Assembly: GCF_000374085.1 (NCBI RefSeq)
Contig: NZ_KB893614.1
Span: 184 to 64,183 of the forward strand
DNA: 64,000 bases
Direction: 5' to 3'
From: Spirosoma spitsbergense DSM 19989
GTDB taxonomy: Bacteria; Bacteroidota; Bacteroidia; Cytophagales; Spirosomataceae
Each line of letters starts with the position of its first letter. The stretch's first letter is position 1. Of this stretch, positions 8,267 through 15,341 are shown in pieces. The translations under genes and the position numbers were made by a program. The notes under the pieces are model-generated. The model did not search any database. It was not told the DNA's origin and saw nothing but the letters and a program-made list of their open reading frames with translations.

Positions 8267-9827
8267 ACTGAGCAAAACGCGTTTGATAGGGTATACTAAT
8301 TTGTAATTTTGTCCCTTTTCCCGGCCTGGAATTGATCTTAAACTTACCATTGACCAGTTTGGTTCGTTCCTGAATATTCTGCAAACCCTGAGACGGGGGG
8401 CGCGATGTATCGACTCGGTTAAATAGATTGTTCAGTTCCTGAACAGACTGCAATTGTTCACTGAGCTGTTTTTTTTCGGGCATCTGAAAACCCATCCCGT
8501 CGTCACTTATCACTAATTGCAAAGAGTTTCTCCGCTCCTTTAGTTCAATCGTTATGTGGGTCGGATTGGCGTGCCTGACCGCGTTGCTAACCGCTTCCTG
8601 CGTTACACGGTACAACATAATTTCAATGTTTTTATCTAAACGAGGACCGTTGGTTGCCAGATTCGTTTTGAACGTAACATCCATCGTTTCGCTTCGGTCA
8701 TGATCGGCCAGCATTTTAATGGCGGGGACTACCCCAAAATCACTCAACACACTGGGCATCAGATTATTGGATATTGTTCGGGTTTCCTGAATGGTTTGTG
8801 TCACTAAACTCTTCAGCGTTCTCAGATTGGCCGAGTACGTTATTCCGGTATTCTGTTCGCTGGCAGCACGGGTAAGCCCGGCTTCAAGGCCTTCTATCTG
8901 TAATTTGATGGCCGTTAGCATTTGACCAAGACCATCGTGCAGTTCACGCGATAGCCGTTTGCGTTCCTCTTCCTGACCCGCAATCAGGTAGGATGTTCGT
9001 ATTTTCTGTTCGTCTATTTGTTGCTCATACTGTTGTTTTGTCGCGTCAAATAGTTTCTGCCGGGTTTCTTTCAACGACTTGTTCGCACTTAGCAACTTCT
9101 TATTGGCTGCCGTTGTCTGGCTTTCCGCTTCTATTAACTGCTCAAATGCCTGTTTAAGTTTTTGAGCAGCAGGCCGAAAAATCAACCAGCCAATACCGAT
9201 AAGTACTAATCCCGTAAACAGGTAAAGGTAAAACTCAACGGATTGCATTACGTTAAGTTTATTTCTCAATTCGGTATTATACTCGACAACGATACCATCC
9301 ATTTTTTCCAGAAATGGCTTTTCATTCGCCAGCAGTAGCCTTAAGCTAGCCTGTACATCGGGTTGTTTAATCTCATCGGGACGCTGCAACCGCATTAGCC
9401 GACGGTTACTTTGCTGGAATGCTTCAAATTGTGGTCGGATTCCTGCATAAAGTCGCTGCACTGTATCCGAATTAGTAATCCTGACTTTAGGGTTGCTGAT
9501 GTTACCTACCCGGCTTTGCAGGTGGTACTTTTCAAAAATGGGAAACAAGCGTCGTAGTTCAGCCACGTTTTCAGCGAATCTATCCTGCTCACTGGGATCG
9601 GCCAAAAGCAGCGCCTGTTTCACAATCTGCTGGCTCTGGTGCCTTTGCAGGGCCGCATGCCGAATAACCAGTAGTGCCTCCTGGATAGACCGAATGCGCG
9701 ATTGGGTCAATACCTGCCCCAGGGTTAACAGAATAGCCAGAATAATAAGCCACGTCATGTACAGATGCGTGAACCGGACGGGAATTCCCAGGCCATTTTT
9801 TTCGTTATCGTCGGGTAAATCAGTCAA
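8253..9827 (-). CDS. Sensor histidine kinase, NarX-like (HisKA_3)
   Basis: A 524-residue membrane kinase. Transmembrane helices lie at about 22-42 and 198-217, flanking a ~155-residue helical periplasmic sensor of the PilJ/NarX-like type (QDRFAENVAELRRLFPIFEK). A coiled coil follows (about 225-285), then the HisKA_3 dimerisation helix EERKRLSRELHDGLGQML with phosphorylated His297, and an HATPase domain (EAVSNAVRHANP, ISDDGMGFQMP, GLQNIQERTKLVNG). It should phosphorylate the overlapping response regulator. The signal cannot be told from sequence. No promoter of the TTG/TAnnTTTG type was found upstream. Confidence 0.95.
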   Translation of the reverse strand: MTDLPDDNEKNGLGIPVRFTHLYMTWLIILAILLTLGQVLTQSRIRSIQEALLVIRHAALQRHQSQQIVKQALLLADPSEQDRFAENVAELRRLFPIFEKYHLQSRVGNISNPKVRITNSDTVQRLYAGIRPQFEAFQQSNRRLMRLQRPDEIKQPDVQASLRLLLANEKPFLEKMDGIVVEYNTELRNKLNVMQSVEFYLYLFTGLVLIGIGWLIFRPAAQKLKQAFEQLIEAESQTTAANKKLLSANKSLKETRQKLFDATKQQYEQQIDEQKIRTSYLIAGQEEERKRLSRELHDGLGQMLTAIKLQIEGLEAGLTRAASEQNTGITYSANLRTLKSLVTQTIQETRTISNNLMPSVLSDFGVVPAIKMLADHDRSETMDVTFKTNLATNGPRLDKNIEIMLYRVTQEAVSNAVRHANPTHITIELKERRNSLQLVISDDGMGFQMPEKKQLSEQLQSVQELNNLFNRVDTSRPPSQGLQNIQERTKLVNGKFKINSRPGKGTKLQISIPYQTRFAQYDTY

Positions 9828-9911
9828 TGTAATTGACGTAAAGTGAGTTAGTAAAAGTAATCTTTTTCGTAGTTTTACCTCTGTCTTGTCCTGTTAATGC
9901 ATTTGAACGCT

Positions 9912-10406
9912 ATGAACCGTATCGTGATTCCTTTCCTTTTCGTGTTGTTTGTTGCTTCGGCTTTCCGGCCAGCCACGTTGCCCGTAGAACAAATAAGCAC
10001 AAACGCAGCAATTCTTCATGCGGCTGAGCCTGTAAAGTTATCATGGGAGATTCTACGCGATGTGACATTCAAGAAAAAATGGTACGCCGAAGAGTCTGTT
10101 TACATGCTTTACCCCACCTTTGGGCAAAGTGTACAGAAACTGAGTGGCAAAACAGTCGATCTAACGGGTTATATACTACCGGTTGATCTGGAATCGAACA
10201 CGTACGTACTTTCCGCTTTTCCCTATAGTGCCTGTTTCTTCTGTGGAGGAGCCGGACCAGAGTCGGTGGTATCGCTCAAGTTCAAAAAGACCGACAAGAA
10301 ATTCAAAACCGACGAGCGGCACACATTTCGGGGTACGTTCAAACTCAATGCCGATAATATTTACGAGTTAAACTACATTCTGGCCGACGCCGAAATATTG
10401 CCGTAA
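9912..10406 (+). CDS. Secreted DUF3299-like protein
   Basis: About 164 residues with a cleavable signal peptide (MNRIVIPFLFVLFVASAFRP). The mature part has the order typical of DUF3299-type proteins: a W/F-rich segment (LSWEILRDVTF), then GKTVDLTGYILPVD, then a cysteine pair in SACFFCGGAGPES, then a beta-rich end. That family lies near metal-handling or transporter genes in other bacteria, but its biochemical role is unknown. I placed the start at the second in-frame ATG, which begins the signal peptide cleanly; an ATG 15 bases upstream is the alternative. It is divergent from the histidine kinase with an 84-base gap. Confidence 0.8.
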   Translation: MNRIVIPFLFVLFVASAFRPATLPVEQISTNAAILHAAEPVKLSWEILRDVTFKKKWYAEESVYMLYPTFGQSVQKLSGKTVDLTGYILPVDLESNTYVLSAFPYSACFFCGGAGPESVVSLKFKKTDKKFKTDERHTFRGTFKLNADNIYELNYILADAEILP

Positions 10407-10419
10407 TCGCTCAGAAACA

Positions 10420-10483
10420 TACTTTGCCAAAAAATAAGAGCCGCCATCCAGGTAGATAGCGGCTCTTATTTTTTGGCAAAGTA
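10420..10483. terminator. Very long perfect hairpin terminator
   Basis: The arms 10420-10444 and 10459-10483 are perfect 25-bp inverted repeats (core aaaaaataagagccgc / gcggctcttatttttt) around a 14-base loop. The A/T-rich outer arms supply a T run on either strand. It ends the DUF3299-like gene on the plus strand and the tRNA-Ala transcript on the minus strand. Confidence 0.92.
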
Positions 10484-10528
10484 GCAAAAGAAACAGACCA
10501 GCCCCAAAATGGAACTGGTCTGTTAGGG

Positions 10529-10603
<75 letters not shown>

Positions 10604-10632
10604 TCAAACCGCTTGTGTGCGTTTTGTGGATG

Positions 10633-10663
10633 CAAATATGGGCAAAAAATTGACGTACCCCAA
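10633..10663 (-). promoter_or_regulatory. Promoter of tRNA-Ala
   Basis: On the minus strand, TTG (10661-10663), 20 bases, then CATATTTG (10633-10640), one base away from the Bacteroidota -7 consensus TAnnTTTG. The 14 bases ATTTGCATCCACAA (10624-10637) covering the -7 box and start region are identical to those of tRNA-Gly at 51173-51186. Confidence 0.75.
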
Positions 10664-10720
10664 ACCTGAATCTATTTTTTTGCTTCAATCAACATACTTT
10701 CCCGCTCAACAGGTTATCCT

Positions 10721-10750
10721 TTGTTTTGTATTCCCTATTGTGTAGTTTTG
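10721..10750 (+). promoter_or_regulatory. Promoter of the GIY-YIG gene
   Basis: TTG (10721-10723), exactly 19 bases, then TAGTTTTG (10743-10750): a full match to the Bacteroidota primary sigma consensus. The predicted start is near 10757, about 13 bases before the ATG. Confidence 0.75.
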
Positions 10751-10769
10751 ACAATAGTCCCTTACCAGT

Positions 10770-11024
10770 ATGCATACCGTTTATATTATTTACAGCCCGT
10801 CTACTGATCAGTATTTCATTGGTCAGAGTAAAGACCTGAAAATCACCCTTTGGCAACACAATGCCAAAACAAATCCGGCTACGGCTGGTGGAAAACCGTG
10901 GGAAGTTAAATTCACCCAGCCGTTTGCTACCCGCAATGAAGCCCTGAGTCTGGAAATGAAACTAAAGAAAAAGGATCGTGCGCACTGGGAGGAACTCATT
11001 GCTAGTGCACAACCGGCTAATTGA
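10770..11024 (+). CDS. GIY-YIG superfamily protein, catalytic Arg apparently replaced
   Basis: An 84-residue single-domain protein of the UPF0213/YhbQ-like size class. It opens with VYIIYSPSTDQYFIGQS, matching the GIY...YIG strands (here IIY and FIG), and ends with RNEALSLEMKLKKKDR, which holds the conserved Glu. The usual arginine of the next helix (DLERRLxxHN in relatives) is replaced in DLKITLWQHN, so nuclease activity is doubtful. The role of these small proteins is unknown; DNA repair or processing has been suggested. It has its own consensus promoter and a strong terminator, so it is a monocistronic unit. Confidence 0.87.
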   Translation: MHTVYIIYSPSTDQYFIGQSKDLKITLWQHNAKTNPATAGGKPWEVKFTQPFATRNEALSLEMKLKKKDRAHWEELIASAQPAN

Positions 11025-11043
11025 CCGCTCTCTCTTATAAAGC

Positions 11044-11069
11044 AAAAAACCGCCTTATGGGCGGTTTTT
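11044..11069 (+). terminator. Rho-independent terminator
   Basis: The stem ccgcc/ggcgg (11050-11054/11060-11064) extends by A-T pairs to about 11 bp, followed by a T run. It is 20 bases past the GIY-YIG stop codon. Confidence 0.85.
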
Positions 11070-11099
11070 CTAGTTTAAAGCCTGTTGTTTTAGCAGGCA

Positions 11100-11723
11100 T
11101 TAAAAGGGCCGTAATGCTTTAACGAAACGGCCTTTGAAGTAGTCCCCGTACAGGTTATCTTCCCGAACCCCCCGCGATGATGACGCATGAATAAAACGGA
11201 TATTCTGTGCGCCATTCACTTCCGTCACAATACCCGTATGCGACACGTACCCCGCCTGCCCTTTGTCGGGCACGAAAAAAATCAGATCCCCCGGCAAAAT
11301 CTCGTTTACTTCCACCTCGTGGCCAACTTCAGACTGCTGCCAGGAAATCCGGGGCATTTTTAGCCCTACTTCATTGAAAACGACATAGACCAGACCCGAG
11401 CAGTCGATACCGTTTGTGGTGTTGCCCCCCATCCGATACGGTGTTCCGGTATAGGTTCGGGCTATTTTCACCACTTCAGGTACGTACCGATTCTCATAGG
11501 TACGGCTATCAACCACTCTACTGGATTCCTTAATGTTAGTTTTGGATGAGCGAGTCGATGATTTCCCCGTTGTTGTTCGCCGGGCAACCGGACGAGATGA
11601 GGAAGGGCGACGACTGACCGATGGGCCGGAGGAACGGAGAGCCTCACAGGCCGTCAATAAAGAAAGCAGGCAGGCGCTCAGCAATACGGGACGTGCCAGT
11701 TCCCGGAACCAGCGTAGTTGCAT
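11100..11723 (-). CDS. NlpC/P60 family cell-wall peptidase lipoprotein
   Basis: A 207-residue lipoprotein: signal peptide with lipobox LLTAC (Cys26), a Ser/Arg/Thr-rich linker (about 30-70), then an NlpC/P60 domain (about 80-205). The catalytic Cys is in NGIDCSGLVY, the His in SHTGIVTEV and the third polar residue in RFIHASSSRGV; GDLIFF is also typical. It should cleave D-Glu to meso-diaminopimelate bonds in peptidoglycan. The domain is complete and of normal length. It follows tex on the same strand after a 69-base gap. Confidence 0.95.
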   Translation of the reverse strand: MQLRWFRELARPVLLSACLLSLLTACEALRSSGPSVSRRPSSSRPVARRTTTGKSSTRSSKTNIKESSRVVDSRTYENRYVPEVVKIARTYTGTPYRMGGNTTNGIDCSGLVYVVFNEVGLKMPRISWQQSEVGHEVEVNEILPGDLIFFVPDKGQAGYVSHTGIVTEVNGAQNIRFIHASSSRGVREDNLYGDYFKGRFVKALRPF

Positions 11724-11792
11724 ACGGGATTGGGGTTAGGGTAATAAGTGCTTTTGTAGTAACGTAAAAGCACTTAAGAACAGTGCAACCTA

Positions 11793-13952
11793 TTAAATTT
11801 TCATGGATAATGCAATGCGTTTCCGGGCCTTGTCAACCTCCAGGACCTTAACTTTTACTTTCTGGTACACTTTCACCACCGTTTTGGGATCGGAAACGTA
11901 GTGATTGGCCAGTTGAGAGACGTGAACCAATCCGTCCTGCTTGACACCGATATCCACAAAGGCCCCAAAAGCCGTGATGTTAGTTACGACACCATTCAGT
12001 ATCATTCCTTCCTGCAAATCATCAATGGTTCGAACGCGGGCGTCATAGTCAAATACGGATAACTGTTCGCGGGGGTCACGGCCCGGTTTGGCGAGTTCAG
12101 CCAGAATATCGCGTAAGGTCGGTAAGCCTGCCGTATCACTAATGTAGCGGTTCGGGTTGATGGACTGGCGCAGGTCGGGATTCTGGATAAGGTCCTGAAT
12201 CGTACTGCCGGTGTCAGCCGCCATCTGTTCAACAATGGCGTAGCGTTCGGGGTGAACGGCACTGTTATCCAGCGGATTTTTAGCCCCTTCGATTCGTAAA
12301 AATCCAGCGCACTGCTCAAACGCTTTCGGCCCAAGCCGGGGCACTTTTTTAAGTTGATCGCGGGAGGTGAACGCACCATGTTCTGCCCGGTAGTCTACAA
12401 TATTCCCCGCTAACTGTGGCCCCAGGCCCGATATGTACCGTAATAGATGGGCACTGGCCGTATTGAGCGACACGCCTACCTGATTGACACAGCGTTCCAC
12501 TACGGTATCCAGACTCGTTTTCAGGCTCGCCTGATCAACATCGTGCTGATACTGACCGACCCCAATCGATTTGGGATCTATCTTGACCAGTTCGGCCAGC
12601 GGGTCCATGAGCCGGCGGCCGATACTGACGGCTCCCCGCACCGTAACATCACGATCGGGGAACTCCGTGCGGGCTACCTCCGACGCCGAATAAATAGAGG
12701 CTCCCTGCTCACTAATCACGTAAGTAGGCATCGACTCTCCCGATGGTTTAGTCAGGCCTAAACTCCGGACAAACTCTTCTGTTTCGCGTCCGGCCGTGCC
12801 GTTTCCGATGGCGATAGCATCAATTTTGTATTTCGATACCAGGTTGTTTACGGCGAGGGCTGCCTGTTGCCGCTGCGCTTCAGATTGCGCCAGATAGAGC
12901 ACCGTATCCATCAACAAATTGCCCTGTGCATCCAGACAAACCGTTTTGCAGCCCGTCCGGTAGCCAGGGTCAATGGCCAGAACCCGCTGCTGACCGAGTG
13001 GGGGGCTAAGTAGCAACTGTTGCAGGTTGTCGGCGAAAATCCGGATCGCTTCCGTATCTGCCTTTGCCTTCGAATGCTGAGCAAATTCTGTTTCGAGCGA
13101 GGGTTTGAGCAGGCGTTTGTATCCATCCCGGATGGACAGAGTCATCTGCTCTTTACACACCGGCGTGCCGGATCGCTCGGCGATAAACTGCCGTTCGAGC
13201 CGCTCAATAGCGGCTTCTTCGCCGGGACTGATGCTGACGCTCAAAAATCCTTCGGCCTCTCCCCGGCGCAGCGCCAGCAGGCGGTGAGAGGGTACGCGCT
13301 TCAGGGGTTCTTCGAAATCAAAGTAGTCTTTGAATTTTGCGCCTTCGGCTTCTTTACCTTTTTTGACAGTGGAGCGAACGGTAGCTTCCCGCTCGAACAG
13401 GTTACGGATACGCTGGCGAGCATCGGCATCCTCACTGATTCGTTCAGCCAGAATATCGCGGGCACCCTGCAGGGCATCGGACACCGTCAGAACAGTATCC
13501 GACAGGTAAAGCTGTGCCATTCGTTCGAGGCTGGTTTCACGCTGGGCAATAATCACATTGGCGAGCGGTTCCAGTCCCCGCTCCATGGCCATTGTAGCGC
13601 GGGTTTTCCGCTTCTGCTTATAAGGCAGATACAAGTCCTCAAGGTCAGTCAGGGAATTTGTGTCGTCTATCTTCCGGCGCAGTTCAGGCGTTAGTTTATC
13701 CTGTTCGGCAATGGACTTAAGGATGGCCTCCCGGCGTTTATCGAAGTCCAGCAGTTTCTGGTACGTATCTTTAATCTGGCCGATTTGTACTTCATCAAGC
13801 GGGGCACCGTTGGCTGATGCAGTAGCTTCTTTGCGGTAACGGGCAATAAAAGGGACGGTTGCTCCGCCGTTGAGTAATTCGATCGTGGCGGCTACTGACT
13901 TTGCATTGAGGCCAAGCTGGGCAGCCACCCTTTGTTCGGGCAATTGGGTCAT
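11793..13952 (-). CDS. tex: Tex family RNA-binding transcription accessory protein
   Basis: A 719-residue protein of usual Tex length. It shows the N-terminal Tex region (AATIELLNGGATVPFIARYRK, residues about 22-42), the YqgF/RNase H-like domain (RVLAIDPGYRTGCKTVCLD), helix-hairpin-helix repeats (ISGLGPQLAGNIVDYR; LKKVPRLGPKAFEQCAGFLR) and a C-terminal S1 domain (about 645-715; FGAFVDIGVKQDGLVHVSQL). Tex is a cytoplasmic nucleic-acid-binding factor related to eukaryotic Spt6. The start ATG at 13952 gives MTQLPEQRVAAQLGL, a good N terminus. Confidence 0.97.
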   Translation of the reverse strand: MTQLPEQRVAAQLGLNAKSVAATIELLNGGATVPFIARYRKEATASANGAPLDEVQIGQIKDTYQKLLDFDKRREAILKSIAEQDKLTPELRRKIDDTNSLTDLEDLYLPYKQKRKTRATMAMERGLEPLANVIIAQRETSLERMAQLYLSDTVLTVSDALQGARDILAERISEDADARQRIRNLFEREATVRSTVKKGKEAEGAKFKDYFDFEEPLKRVPSHRLLALRRGEAEGFLSVSISPGEEAAIERLERQFIAERSGTPVCKEQMTLSIRDGYKRLLKPSLETEFAQHSKAKADTEAIRIFADNLQQLLLSPPLGQQRVLAIDPGYRTGCKTVCLDAQGNLLMDTVLYLAQSEAQRQQAALAVNNLVSKYKIDAIAIGNGTAGRETEEFVRSLGLTKPSGESMPTYVISEQGASIYSASEVARTEFPDRDVTVRGAVSIGRRLMDPLAELVKIDPKSIGVGQYQHDVDQASLKTSLDTVVERCVNQVGVSLNTASAHLLRYISGLGPQLAGNIVDYRAEHGAFTSRDQLKKVPRLGPKAFEQCAGFLRIEGAKNPLDNSAVHPERYAIVEQMAADTGSTIQDLIQNPDLRQSINPNRYISDTAGLPTLRDILAELAKPGRDPREQLSVFDYDARVRTIDDLQEGMILNGVVTNITAFGAFVDIGVKQDGLVHVSQLANHYVSDPKTVVKVYQKVKVKVLEVDKARKRIALSMKI

Positions 13953-14002
13953 AAACGATTTTTTCTACCCGCAAAAATGGCTCAACGAACTGACAGGGCA
14001 AA

Positions 14003-14030
14003 AAAAAACATGCCTCACGGCATGTTTTTT
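14003..14030 (-). terminator. Terminator of the cold-shock gene
   Basis: Perfect 12-bp arms (aaaaaacatgcc / ggcatgtttttt) with loop tcac. On the minus strand the stem runs into T residues, 27 bases past the csp stop codon. Confidence 0.9.
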
Positions 14031-14056
14031 ACAACGGTTGTCTTTATATCTTACAA

Positions 14057-14248
14057 TTAAGCTATTTCGACGTTCACGGCATTTAAGCCTTTCTTACCGC
14101 GCTCGACATTGAATTTAACTTTGTCGTTCTCACGGATTTGGTCGATGAGACCGGAAGCGTGTACAAAAATATCTTCGCCACCTTCATCAGGTTTAATGAA
14201 GCCAAACCCTTTGGTTTCATTAAAAAATTTTACAGTTCCTGTTTGCAT
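14057..14248 (-). CDS. cspA: Cold-shock domain protein
   Basis: A 63-residue single cold-shock domain: TGTVKFFNETKGFGFI contains RNP1 (KGFGFI) and DIFVHASGL contains RNP2 (DIFVH). It is a cytoplasmic single-stranded nucleic-acid binder that melts RNA structure. The 262 bases upstream are free of genes on this strand, leaving room for the long 5' leader typical of csp genes. They include an 8-base AT-rich box resembling a -7 element at about 14281-14290, one base short of the consensus spacing. The gene has its own terminator, so it is monocistronic. Confidence 0.96.
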   Translation of the reverse strand: MQTGTVKFFNETKGFGFIKPDEGGEDIFVHASGLIDQIRENDKVKFNVERGKKGLNAVNVEIA

Positions 14249-14419
14249 TGTTTGTTTTAAATTTGGGCGAATAACGACACCAAAATATTATTTTCCAAAT
14301 CTATACGTGAAATAAAGGCGATAATTACTGAATATTTTTCAAAATCCCATTTACTGGTCTAAATCAAGCCTATTTTTCGCTGAACAACGGGCATGTGCTC
14401 ACCACCAACCACCTTCTTT

Positions 14420-14436
14420 TTCTTTGATACAAAGAA
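14420..14436. repeat. Short perfect dyad upstream of M23 peptidase gene
   Basis: ttctttg ata caaagaa is a 7-bp perfect inverted repeat with a 3-base spacer in the csp/M23 divergent gap. It could be an operator or a small RNA hairpin; function is not evident. Confidence 0.35.
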
Positions 14437-14510
14437 CCAGCAACTATGGCCCCATACAATTTCACTCACTTGTTTGCGTAATTTTGGCCACTTAATCGAA
14501 ATTTGGCGTA

Positions 14511-15329
14511 GTGAAGATTGATCTGACCTGGTTCATGCGAGTAGCGGGCATTATAGGAGCGTTATTTATTGGTGGGTTAACTGTAGCTTCATCACAAGTT
14601 GTTAGTAGTAACGATGCAAGTCCTACGTTATACGCTTACTGCCAGCAGTTTCAAATTTTATATATCCGGATTAGAGAGCAGACGATTACACCCGACTCCG
14701 CCCGGCTGCAGTTCAGCCACATCATGCATGGTTTGCAGGACCGGTTTCACAGCCAGGAAAGTTACCGTCAGGATTCGTTGCAGCAGGATAGCCTCCGCCG
14801 AACGGGTTTGTATTTTTCATTCCCCATTCGGGGATACACAACCAGCGCCATTGGCGGCACACATGGTGAAGGGTATAGAGGCAGGGGCTTCGATCTATTT
14901 GATTATAACGTTAGGGGGAGCCATCCGGCGCAGGATATTTTCATTGCCGACCGTAACCAGAATATTATTGACGATGCGACGGGGAAGCCGGCTGACATCC
15001 TGTCGATGAGCAATGGCCTGGTACTGGCCATTGAAACCGACTGGAAACCTGGTTCTGAATACCGGGGGGGCAACTGGATTTGGGTGTATGACCCAATCCT
15101 CAACGGGCTTTTTTACTACGCCCACAATAACGAGGTAACTGTAAGGCCCGGTCAGTGGGTAGCCTCCGGACAGAAACTGGCCGAAATGGGACGAACAGGT
15201 TTCAATGCCTATAAGACACGCTCTCCTACGCATTTACACCTGATGTATCTGCAAATCCAGCCAAACGGGCTTCCGGCACCACTCAATACCTACCAGTGGT
15301 TGTTGGCCGCTAAACTGACAAAAAAATAA
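14511..15329 (+). CDS. M23 family metallopeptidase (secreted)
   Basis: A 272-residue exported protein with an N-terminal hydrophobic segment (VAGIIGALFIGGLTVASSQ). The C-terminal half is an LytM/M23 fold with zinc ligands in SHPAQDIF (HxxxD), YYAHN and HLHLM. It should act on peptidoglycan cross-bridges in the periplasm. The start is a GTG; an ATG eight codons later (14535) is the alternative and still gives a signal peptide. A TAATTTTG -7 box stands at 14479-14486. The gene converges with mutS, with only 12 bases between stops and no terminator. Confidence 0.9.
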   Translation: MKIDLTWFMRVAGIIGALFIGGLTVASSQVVSSNDASPTLYAYCQQFQILYIRIREQTITPDSARLQFSHIMHGLQDRFHSQESYRQDSLQQDSLRRTGLYFSFPIRGYTTSAIGGTHGEGYRGRGFDLFDYNVRGSHPAQDIFIADRNQNIIDDATGKPADILSMSNGLVLAIETDWKPGSEYRGGNWIWVYDPILNGLFYYAHNNEVTVRPGQWVASGQKLAEMGRTGFNAYKTRSPTHLHLMYLQIQPNGLPAPLNTYQWLLAAKLTKK

Positions 15330-15341
15330 CCAGGAAACGCG

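Noticed and set aside
13020-13694. 224-residue frame opposite tex
   Set aside because: Shadow of tex on the complementary strand; composition and codon use reflect the antisense of the real gene.
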